A stretch of 7,039 bases of DNA from CAYMJV01 sp964390545 (lineage in GTDB: Bacteria; Desulfobacterota; BSN033; UBA1163), in the NCBI GenBank assembly GCA_964390545.1, contig CAYMJV010000100.1, positions 1-7,039 on the forward strand, in the 5' to 3' direction. Positions 1 to 6,600 of this stretch are shown here, piece by piece. The notes beneath the pieces are model-generated. The model saw only the letters and a program-made list of their open reading frames with translations. It did not search any database and was not told the DNA's origin. Numbering within the stretch: the first letter of the stretch is position 1; each line of letters opens with the position of its first letter. Made by a program: the position numbers and the translations under genes.

Positions 1-371
1 GCGCATACTTTATTAATCGTAAAGGCATTGGTCTCCTTCGGAACCCCTGCAGAGATCATGGCCTGCCGTGCTGGATTCTGTCCCTGCCCAGCGATAAGGA
101 CATTGCCCATAATCACTTCATCGACCTGAACTTCCTCTAGTCTGTCATCCCATTGATAATGGGACTTCTCGAGATCCGTCATCCCTGTCCATTTGAACAT
201 ATCTGGTGCTACTTCCAACAAGTCCTTATTTGTAATAGGTTTCAAACCCGCCCTTTTTAATACCTCCCTGATCGCAATGGCGCCTAGCTTAACCACTTGA
301 ACGTCCTTCAGAGAGGCTCCAAAGGTCCCGATGGCTGTCCTCGTCGCACTTGCAATGACTACTTCTCGCAT
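1..371 (-). CDS. Thiolase (acetyl-CoA acetyltransferase family), N-terminal part, cut by window edge
   Basis: Thiolases condense two acyl-CoA units or cleave 3-ketoacyl-CoA through an acyl-cysteine intermediate, in fatty acid, butyrate/polyhydroxybutyrate or ketone metabolism in the cytoplasm. I translated 123 complete codons. The start MREVVIASATRTAIGTFGAS is the classic thiolase opening. Residues 83-110 (VDEVIMGNVL, then GQGQNPARQA) are the family's next conserved block. The frame reaches NKVC at residues 120-123, where C123 is the expected nucleophilic cysteine, and the window ends two bases later. Compared with ordinary thiolases, residues about 46-82 form an extra segment of about 35 residues between the AGLKP and VDEVIMGNV blocks. 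The ATG at 371 has a strong ribosome binding site (AAGGAG, 6-nt spacer). The family is certain, but substrate preference (biosynthetic or degradative) cannot be told from this part. The gene lies 134 bp beyond pdxA and may have its own promoter. Confidence 0.93.
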   Translation of the reverse strand, partial: MREVVIASATRTAIGTFGASLKDVQVVKLGAIAIREVLKRAGLKPITNKDLLEVAPDMFKWTGMTDLEKSHYQWDDRLEEVQVDEVIMGNVLIAGQGQNPARQAMISAGVPKETNAFTINKVC

Positions 372-377
372 TTTTTT

Positions 378-383
378 CTCCTT
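378..383 (-). promoter_or_regulatory. Ribosome binding site of the thiolase gene
   Basis: The minus strand reads AAGGAG followed by six A residues and then the ATG at 371-369. This is a near-perfect Shine-Dalgarno with good spacing. It fixes the thiolase start and suggests efficient translation. Confidence 0.85.
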
Positions 384-435
384 ATGGAAGGCATCGATTG
401 GAGTCTAATGATGGTATAGAGATCACTTCAAAAGA

Positions 436-451
436 TAATTTTCACAAATTA
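436..451. promoter_or_regulatory. A+T-rich dyad, possible operator upstream of the thiolase
   Basis: The sequence TAATTTTCACAAATTA has perfect 6-bp inverted arms (436-441 and 446-451) around a 4-bp centre. It lies just downstream of the candidate -10 (454-459), where a repressor would cover the transcription start. On the minus strand it contains TTGTGAA, which resembles a Rex half-site, but the matching second half is poor. The region is A+T-rich, so a chance dyad is quite possible. The regulator, if any, is unknown. Confidence 0.3.
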
Positions 452-453
452 GT

Positions 454-482
454 TTTTTAGCCCAAAACAGGTCTTTTGTCAA
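454..482 (-). promoter_or_regulatory. Candidate sigma-70-type promoter for the thiolase gene
   Basis: On the minus strand a perfect -35 hexamer TTGACA (482-477) is followed by a 17-bp spacer and TAAAAA (459-454), a 4/6 match to TATAAT that lacks the final T. Transcription would begin near 447, giving a leader of roughly 75-80 nt before the thiolase ATG. The -35 and spacing are good and the -10 is mediocre, so this is a prediction only. It fits the idea that the thiolase is transcribed separately from pdxA. Confidence 0.4.
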
Positions 483-505
483 CATCTTTTTCTTAAATTG
501 ATGTA

Positions 506-1510
506 TCAATATTTCTTTTTTAATTTCGATAGCTTAGAGGCTAAAAGGATTGCATTGATCAGATTGTTTGGATCAGCCAAACCCTTCCCAGCAATGTCAT
601 AGGCTGTCCCATGACCGACGGAGGTTCGAATGAAGGGTAATCCCAAGGTGAAATTCACGGAACGTTGGAAATCGACTATCTTAATTGGAATAAGACCTTG
701 ATCGTGGTACATGGCGACCACCGCATCAAAGGGGGAAGAGCCAGACAGATTGAAAAAGGAGTCGGCAGAAAAGGGTCCTTCCACTTTGATTCCTTGGGAC
801 CTCGCCTTTTCGATGGCAGGAATGATTTCTTTCCTTTCCTCACTTCCCAGAAGCCCCTCTTCGCCAGCATGAGGATTAAGTCCCAGGACAGCCACCCTTG
901 GGCGGGGAATCCCAAAGCATTTTTTCAGTCCTTCTCCGGTTAACCGTATGATAGAAGAAACCCGTTCCTTTGTAATCCATTGGGCAACTTTATGAAGGGG
1001 GAGATGAGTTGTGACGAGAACGACTTTCCACTTCGGTCCTACAAACATCATGGCCACCAGAGAGGCCTTAGCCAGATGGGCTAAGAGTTCAGTATGCCCT
1101 GAGAAGGAACAACCTGCATCATGAATTGCCTGTTTATTGATGGGACAGGTGGTCATGGCATCCAGCTTTCCGTTTTTCACCCACCGCGCGGCCTCTTCAA
1201 TATATCTCACCATAGCCTGTCCACAGGCCCTGTCTGGTTTTCCGAATCGGAGAGGGGGTGTTTTCAGGTGGCTTAAAGGAAGAAGAAAGATCTTTCGGGA
1301 GGAATATCCCTCTTCAGGGGCCTCTTTGAAAATCTCCAAGGTGGCGTGCGTGCCCAGCCTATGGATGGTCTTTCCTAGGACGCCTTGGTCCCCGAAGACC
1401 ACGGGGCGACAGACCTGGAAGAGAACCTTTTTTGAAAGAGCCTTCACGATGATTTCCGGTCCGATACCCGTGGGGTCGCCCATGGTGATGCCAATAAGCG
1501 GAAGTGACAT
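506..1510 (-). CDS. pdxA: 4-hydroxythreonine-4-phosphate dehydrogenase PdxA
   Basis: PdxA oxidises 4-phosphohydroxy-L-threonine with NAD(P)+. The product feeds PdxJ in the deoxyxylulose-5-phosphate-dependent route to pyridoxal phosphate; the enzyme is a cytoplasmic metal-dependent dimer. The protein has 334 residues (E. coli 329) and is complete. The N-terminus MSLPLIGITMGDPTGIGPEI is typical. As I recall the E. coli residues, they map here with a constant offset of +3: substrate-binding H139-T140 (SGHTE), metal ligands H169 (TTHLPL), H214 (NPHAGE) and H269 (MYHDQG), and substrate contacts K277, N286 and R295. I start at the ATG at 1510, which has an AAAAGG ribosome site. An upstream in-frame ATG at 1615 would add 35 residues, but those derive from the neighbouring repeat and leader. 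The paralogue PdxA2, which acts on phosphothreonate-type substrates, is an alternative. No DUF1537-type kinase gene lies nearby, so PdxA is favoured. Confidence 0.96.
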   Translation of the reverse strand: MSLPLIGITMGDPTGIGPEIIVKALSKKVLFQVCRPVVFGDQGVLGKTIHRLGTHATLEIFKEAPEEGYSSRKIFLLPLSHLKTPPLRFGKPDRACGQAMVRYIEEAARWVKNGKLDAMTTCPINKQAIHDAGCSFSGHTELLAHLAKASLVAMMFVGPKWKVVLVTTHLPLHKVAQWITKERVSSIIRLTGEGLKKCFGIPRPRVAVLGLNPHAGEEGLLGSEERKEIIPAIEKARSQGIKVEGPFSADSFFNLSGSSPFDAVVAMYHDQGLIPIKIVDFQRSVNFTLGLPFIRTSVGHGTAYDIAGKGLADPNNLINAILLASKLSKLKKKY

Positions 1511-1517
1511 CAATCTA

Positions 1518-1523
1518 CCTTTT
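1518..1523 (-). promoter_or_regulatory. Ribosome binding site that decides the pdxA start
   Basis: The minus strand reads AAAAGG, then seven bases, then ATG at 1510-1508. The spacing is good although the motif is only moderately strong. It supports the start at MSLPLIG over the longer in-frame start at 1615, whose first codons lie in the palindromic repeat. Confidence 0.65.
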
Positions 1524-1579
1524 TGTGAGAGAGTATCTAATGGGTCTAAGGTCTTTTTCGTCCCGAAGGGGAATAAGCA

Positions 1580-1711
1580 CCAAACTCCAAGCACCAAATC
1601 CCAAACAAATTCCAATAATCAAAATCCAAATGTCAAACAAAATGGTTTCGGTCATTTGAAATTGATGATTGGAATTTACTTGAGATTTGGGATTTGGACA
1701 TTGGAATTTGG
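1580..1711. repeat. Long imperfect palindromic intergenic repeat (CCAAAT/ATTTGG type)
   Basis: Two A+T-rich arms (about 1580-1632 and 1653-1711) are inverted copies around a loop of about 20 nt. Matching blocks are 1580-1590 with 1701-1711 (10 of 11), CCAAATCCCAAA at 1594-1605 with 1686-1697 (exact), AAATTCCAAT at 1607-1616 with 1668-1677 (exact), and AAATG at 1628-1632 with 1653-1657 (exact). The right arm has about 6 extra bases near 1678-1685. Each arm is itself built from repeated CCAAA-like words. Either strand could fold into one long hairpin. It fills most of the gap between the SurA-like gene and pdxA and ends two bases from the SurA-like stop codon. It has no transposase and no clear flanking duplication. 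From memory, similar CCAAATCCCAAA-rich elements recur between genes in some environmental bacteria, but I cannot verify copy number here. It may act as an mRNA-stabilising or attenuating hairpin, or be a non-autonomous mobile repeat. Confidence 0.85.
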
Positions 1712-1713
1712 AA

Positions 1714-2700
1714 TTAAAGTTTGATCTCAATAACGGACTTTTCCTTCAACTTGCCGAGAAATTGCTGGTAGGCCTTTTCCAACTCCTTTTCGTAATAATC
1801 TGCCTGAACCTTCTCCTTGATCTCTTCTAAAGGAGGGGGCTCTCCCCCTTTCCGATCAAGGAGCTTGAGGATATGGAAGCCGAGCTCTGTTCGAATGAGG
1901 CCACTCACCTCCCCGACTTGGAGGTGCATCGCTTCCTTCTCGAGAGCCGGGAGAAGTTCTCCCTTCTTAAAATGACCCAGATCGCCTCCCTCTTTGCTGC
2001 TTGAGGTATCCTCTGAGTACTCCATGGCCATTTTTGCAAAGTCCGCCCCTTCCTTGATTCTCTCTAAAACCTTCTGACTTTTCTTTCGAATTCCACGAAT
2101 TTGCTCCGGCGTCGCTTCTTGTAGAATAAGAAATAGAATGTGGGCGGGTCGATAGGACTCATTGACCCGATATTGATTGACATTGTTTTGGAAGAACTCT
2201 ATCAATTCTTTTTCCCCAGCCTTTTGTTCCACCTTAACAGCCGAATGGACAAATTTGGTGCGCAGAATCCTCTTCTCCAGATCTTTTTTGAATGCTTCTA
2301 ACGTCAATCCGTCGGCGGCCAAGGCCTTTTCCAATGCCTCCTGATTGATCTTGTTTTTTTCTTTCACCTCCTCAACGGCTACCTCGATCTCTTTGCTTGT
2401 TACTTTGATTCCGGACTTCTTGGCCTCCTGTTCGATCAATTTCTCCTCAATGATCCTGTCCAGGACCTTCCGGAAAACCTCCTGAATTCGTTCCCGTCTC
2501 TCCAATCGATCTTCGGCCTGGATTTCCTCCTGAAAGGGACGGCTCCATTTCTCTATTTCCGAGAAAGTGATGATCTCCTGATTGACCACCGCTACGATAC
2601 GATCGACGACGGCTCCGCCGGGCGAGACGGAGCCATAGCAAAGGAAAAATATCCCCGTGCCGAAGAGCAGCTTTTTCATTCTCCCTTTTTTTCTTCTCAT
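1714..2700 (-). CDS. surA: SurA-like periplasmic chaperone / parvulin peptidyl-prolyl isomerase
   Basis: SurA-type proteins bind unfolded outer-membrane proteins in the periplasm and catalyse prolyl cis-trans isomerisation. Numbered from the ATG at 2700 (328 residues), a basic n-region (RRKKGRMKK) and hydrophobic stretch (LLFGTGIFFLCYG) form a signal peptide, with likely cleavage before VVDRIV near residue 31. VVDRIVAVVNQEII (31-44) is the hallmark start of mature SurA. A helical chaperone domain follows, then one PpiC/parvulin domain at about 182-285 with GGDLGHF (238-244) and GFHILKL (274-280), and a charged C-terminal helix. E. coli SurA has two parvulin domains; this one has one. The ATG overlaps the upstream stop as ATGA, which suggests translational coupling. 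A GTG at 2712 and an ATG at 2679 are alternative starts, and none has an ideal ribosome site. The LC pair in the signal peptide is not a good lipobox. SurA versus a generic PpiC protein is a judgement based on the N-terminus and the pdxA linkage. Confidence 0.9.
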   Translation of the reverse strand: MRRKKGRMKKLLFGTGIFFLCYGSVSPGGAVVDRIVAVVNQEIITFSEIEKWSRPFQEEIQAEDRLERRERIQEVFRKVLDRIIEEKLIEQEAKKSGIKVTSKEIEVAVEEVKEKNKINQEALEKALAADGLTLEAFKKDLEKRILRTKFVHSAVKVEQKAGEKELIEFFQNNVNQYRVNESYRPAHILFLILQEATPEQIRGIRKKSQKVLERIKEGADFAKMAMEYSEDTSSSKEGGDLGHFKKGELLPALEKEAMHLQVGEVSGLIRTELGFHILKLLDRKGGEPPPLEEIKEKVQADYYEKELEKAYQQFLGKLKEKSVIEIKL

Positions 2701-3629
2701 GATCGGAGCCACTTCTTATTGATCTTCACCTTCGCCTTTCCTTTGAGCCCCTTGAGCCATCGCTGATATTCTTCCTCCCCCTTCTTCTGGCGAAGTTCCT
2801 GGAGGATCCCTGATTTCGCCTCTTCGAAAGGAACTTGCCGAGGGGCTATCTTCTCATCCAATTTAAAGATGTGATATCCATAAGGGCTTCTGATCACCCC
2901 GCTGATCTCCCCCGCTTCCAAGGAAAACACCTGCTCGAATTCGGCTGGTCTCTCCCCCTTGCTAAAGTAACCTAAATCCCCGCCCTCGACCTTCTCAGGT
3001 CCCAGAGATTTTTTCATTGCCAGTTTCTCAAAATTCTCTCCCTTTTTGAGTTGGTTCAGGAGTTGAATCGCTTCCTCCTCACTCGTTACGACGATCTGCC
3101 GGGCCCTCACCTTCTCGCTGATCTGGAATTTAGAGAGATGGTTTTCATAATACTGGAGGGCCTCCTTCTCATCGATCTCTCCTCGATAATAGAGGGCATG
3201 GCGGATCATCTTCTCTGCCAGCAGTTTCTCTTCCAGTCGGCTCTTCCACTCCTCCAGGGTGATCCCTTTGAGACCCAATTTCTCTCCAAATCCCTCACCG
3301 GGATAATCCTTTTTGATTTCAGAGATGGCCTGGTTTAGTTCCTCTGAAGAGACCTTGATCCCCAGCCGTCTTGCTTCTTGGACCAAGATTCTCCGTTCGA
3401 TCACCTGATCCAGATAGGCCTCTTTGAGGTCGGAGAAATTCCTCCCTTTGACCTCCTGGCCAGGTTCCAGGATCAACTCCTTCACTTCCCGATTGAACTC
3501 ATCCACGGTAATCTGTTCCTCATTGACTTGAGCAAGAATATGGTCGGGAAGTCCTCTTCCCCACTCCCCACAGCCACCAAGGGCAATTAAGAACATCAAC
3601 GAGAGCAGCAGCGCATGATGTCTCTTCAT
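2697..3629 (-). CDS. Lipoprotein with SurA-N-like and PpiC (parvulin) domains
   Basis: This is a predicted membrane-anchored peptidyl-prolyl isomerase/foldase of 310 residues. The first 20 residues form a lipoprotein signal: K2-R3, a hydrophobic core (ALLLSLMFLIAL) and the lipobox LGGC with C20 as the lipidated residue. G21 follows rather than Asp, so retention in the inner membrane is not signalled by the E. coli rule. ILAQVNEEQITVDEF (31-45) matches the start of SurA/PrsA-like chaperone domains. One PpiC domain spans about 173-260, with GGDLGYF (216-222) and YGYHIFKL (250-257), and the C-terminus is lysine-rich. It resembles the downstream SurA-like protein over the parvulin domain and tail, so the two are paralogues. 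The ATG at 3629 has a GAAGGG ribosome site. The gene starts 54 bp after mfd and its stop overlaps the next start by 4 bp. Its role in outer-membrane protein folding is inferred; clients are unknown. Confidence 0.9.
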   Translation of the reverse strand: MKRHHALLLSLMFLIALGGCGEWGRGLPDHILAQVNEEQITVDEFNREVKELILEPGQEVKGRNFSDLKEAYLDQVIERRILVQEARRLGIKVSSEELNQAISEIKKDYPGEGFGEKLGLKGITLEEWKSRLEEKLLAEKMIRHALYYRGEIDEKEALQYYENHLSKFQISEKVRARQIVVTSEEEAIQLLNQLKKGENFEKLAMKKSLGPEKVEGGDLGYFSKGERPAEFEQVFSLEAGEISGVIRSPYGYHIFKLDEKIAPRQVPFEEAKSGILQELRQKKGEEEYQRWLKGLKGKAKVKINKKWLRS

Positions 3630-3635
3630 TGTTTT

Positions 3636-3641
3636 CCCTTC
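3636..3641 (-). promoter_or_regulatory. Ribosome binding site of the PpiC lipoprotein gene
   Basis: The minus strand reads GAAGGG, then six bases, then ATG at 3629-3627. This supports the start that gives a complete lipoprotein signal peptide rather than the internal Met at residue 12. The rest of the 54-bp gap after mfd shows no convincing terminator or promoter, consistent with read-through from mfd. Confidence 0.7.
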
Positions 3642-3683
3642 TGTCGCCTGTCCTGTTTGGAACTCGATGAAAAATCTACCATA

Positions 3684-6600
3684 TCAAGCCAGGGCTTGCA
3701 ATAGCTTTCTGGCCGCTCCAAAGGGGTCTTTTTTCACATCGGGCCACCCTTCAACGACCAATTTGGCGTCTGGAGTGAATCGATGTCGCCCTTCTCCTTC
3801 ATGAACGAAGGTCACCACCTTCTCTGGAGAGACTCGAGTCTTTTCGTCGAAGGTGAGGACGATTTGAGAGGTTGTCTCCTCAAATTTTTTGATCGACAAT
3901 TTTGTTAGAATAATTTTCACCTTGATCACTTCGAGGAGATGCTCAGCCTCCTCGGGAACCCTCCCAAACCGGTCCACCAGTTCCTCCCGGATCGTCTCCA
4001 CCTCCTCATCCGAGCGAGAGAGCGAGAGCCTTCGATAGAGATTTAACCGCTCCCCAGGATCTTCCACATAATCTTCGGGAATGAAAGCAGGGAGATGGAA
4101 GCGAATCTCCGGGGTAACCTCCTCGATGATTTCCTCCCCTCGTAACTCTTTGACAGCTCTTTCCATCAACTGGGCATAGAGTTCAAATCCCACCGCCGTG
4201 ATATGGCCGGACTGGGAGGGCCCAAGAAGGTTTCCTGCTCCGCGAATCTCTAAATCTTGAACGGCGAGTCTAAAACCCGACCCCAACTCGCTCAATTCCT
4301 GGATAGCCCGAAGTCTTCTCATGGCGTCTCTGGAGAGAACGAGGTCTCCGGGAATCAGAAGATAGGCATAGGCCTGATGGCTTCCTCTTCCCACTCGCCC
4401 GCGGAGTTGGTAGAGGTCTGCCAGACCGAACTGTTCGGCATGGTTGATCAGAATGGTGTTGGCGGCCGGGATGTCGAGACCGGATTCGATGATGCTCGTG
4501 CAGACGAGAAGGTTAAATTCCTTTCTCACAAATTGAAACATGACCTTCTCCAGCTCCTTCGCTTTCATCTGACCGTGGGCAATGGCCAGGGAGGCTTCCG
4601 GGACAAGACGTTTGAGATGGTGGGCCATGGCGTGGATGTTCTGAACGCGATGGTGAACGAAGAAGACCTGACCTCCCCGCTGAAACTCTCTCGTCACGGC
4701 CTCCCGGATCAATTCATCATCATACCGGACCACAAAGGTCTGAATGGCGAGGCGATTCTGAGGAGGGGTCTGAATGAGACTGAGATCCCGGATGCCGGAG
4801 ATGGACATCTGAAGAGTCCTCGGAATGGGGGTCGCCGAGAGGGTGATCACATCCACCAACTTTCTCATCTGCTTTAATCGCTCCTTATGGGAGACCCCGA
4901 AGCGATGCTCTTCGTCGATCACCACCAACCCCAGATCTCGAAAGGCCACATCCTTTTGAAGAAGCCGATGGGTTCCGATCACGATATCCACCTTTCCCTC
5001 TCCTAATCGCTGCAACACTTCCTTCTGCTCCAGAGGACTTCTAAAACGGCTCAACATCTCAATCGCTATAGGGTAGTTCTTGAATCGCTCACGGAAGGTC
5101 TGGTAATGCTGCTGCGCCAGAACCGTGGTGGGAACCAACAAGGCAACCTGTCTTCCATCCATGACCGTCCGGTAGGCTGCCCGGAGGGCGATCTCGGTCT
5201 TTCCGAATCCCACATCCCCGCAGATCAGACGATCCATGGGCTTAGCATTGCCCATATCCTGCATCACCTCCTCGATCGCCTTGATCTGGTCGCCAGTCTC
5301 CTCATACTCAAAGGTAGCCTCAAACTCCTTAAAGAACTGATCCGGAGGAGAAAAAGGGTGTCCTTGGAAGACCTGCCTTGCCGCATAGAGATCGAGGATC
5401 TCTTTGACCATGGCGGATACGGCAGCTTTCACCCTCTTCTTTGCCCTTTCCCAGGAGGTCCCTCCCAATTTATCCAACCTGGGTCCTCTCCCATCTCCTC
5501 CTACATAGCGTTGAATGAGATTGAGCCGGTCCACAGGAACATAAAGCTTATCCCCATCCAGATACTCTAAGAGAAGGTAGTCGTTCGAGACACCTCCGAT
5601 TTTGAGGTGTCTGAGTCCCCGGTAGATTCCGACGCCATAGTCGACATGGACGATGAAATTATCCTCCCGAAGTTCGCTGAAGGAGATCGGGGGAGAGGGC
5701 TTTTTTACCTTTGCTTCCCGAAGCCTTCTCCTCTCACCGAAAATCTCCTCTTCGGTGAGCAGGACCCATCCTTCCTTTGGATTTTGAAACCCAGAGGAGA
5801 GAGGAGCGACGAGGAGCGTGAGCGCCCTGACGTCCGAGGCCATGACTTCCTTAAACGTCCTGGTCTTCTCGAGATGGGATTCCACTTCATAATGGGCGAG
5901 AAGTTCTCTCAACCTTTCGGCCTGTCCAAGGGTGTGAGAGACGATCATGACTTTCACCTCTCTTCTCTGCCAGTCATGAAGATGCTGGAGCAGAATAGAA
6001 AAAGGAGACTGTTCTGAGAGGTTGGCCAACCCGGAAAGGTGAGCTTTTATTTCTCTCTGAAGTTCTTCATTGGACTCCATGTCAACAGGGAGGAGGTGTT
6101 GACATTGCGGAGGAGCGATAGGGCCTTCCTGAAGGAAGACCGTTTGAAATTTATTGAGATGAGTGGTGACCTCTTCATAACGAAGATAACTTGACTCAGG
6201 TGGAGGAACGGATTCCCCTTTTGAAAGGGCCTTTTCATAATGTTCTTGAATCAGATGGGAGAAGGCCTTCATCTCCCTTTCCACTTCTTCTCCTTCTTCG
6301 ACGAAGATCACTCCCTTCCCTTTAAAATAGTCAAAAAGAGTGGAGGAGTGCGGATGGGAATCCTCTTCTGAAATATCCCTTGCGGGAAGAAGAATGGCCT
6401 GATCCATCAAACTTTGGGTGAGGGATCGCTGACTCTCAGTCTCAAATCGTCGGATCGACTCCAATCGATCTCCCTCAAATTCGAGCCGGAGAGGCTCATC
6501 ATAAGGTGGCGCATAGATATCAACGATGGCTCCCCGGATGCTAAAATCTCCCTTCTCCTCCACAACCCTGACCGGAGTAAATCCATTCCTATTCAGAAAT

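Noticed and set aside
483..505. Hairpin just after pdxA as an intrinsic terminator
   Set aside because: ACATC and GATGT can pair, but the stem is only 5 bp, A+T-rich and without a following U-tract.
1561..1572. Small TCCC/GGGA hairpin in the pdxA leader
   Set aside because: The stem is only 4 bp with no U-tract on either strand. It is too weak to call a terminator or a riboswitch element.
1633..1652. CRISPR repeat or array in the repeated CCAAAT region
   Set aside because: The words are short, irregular and arranged as an inverted pair around one loop. There are no regularly spaced direct repeats with unique spacers and no cas genes.
1137..1724. A 195-codon open frame on the plus strand spanning the pdxA 5' region and the repeat
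   Set aside because: It is antisense to well-conserved PdxA sequence, and its C-terminal part is the palindromic repeat translated. No family similarity was seen.
1515..1730. A 71-codon minus-strand frame as a small membrane protein
   Set aside because: Its hydrophobic stretch comes from the ATTTGG-word palindrome. It also overlaps the SurA-like stop region and the pdxA leader, and has no convincing ribosome site.
4257..4877. A 206-codon open frame on the plus strand
   Set aside because: It lies wholly antisense to the conserved Mfd motor domain, has no recognisable motif, and is explained by coding bias of the true gene. The plus-strand frames at 5106-5570 and 5607-6017 are rejected for the same reason.
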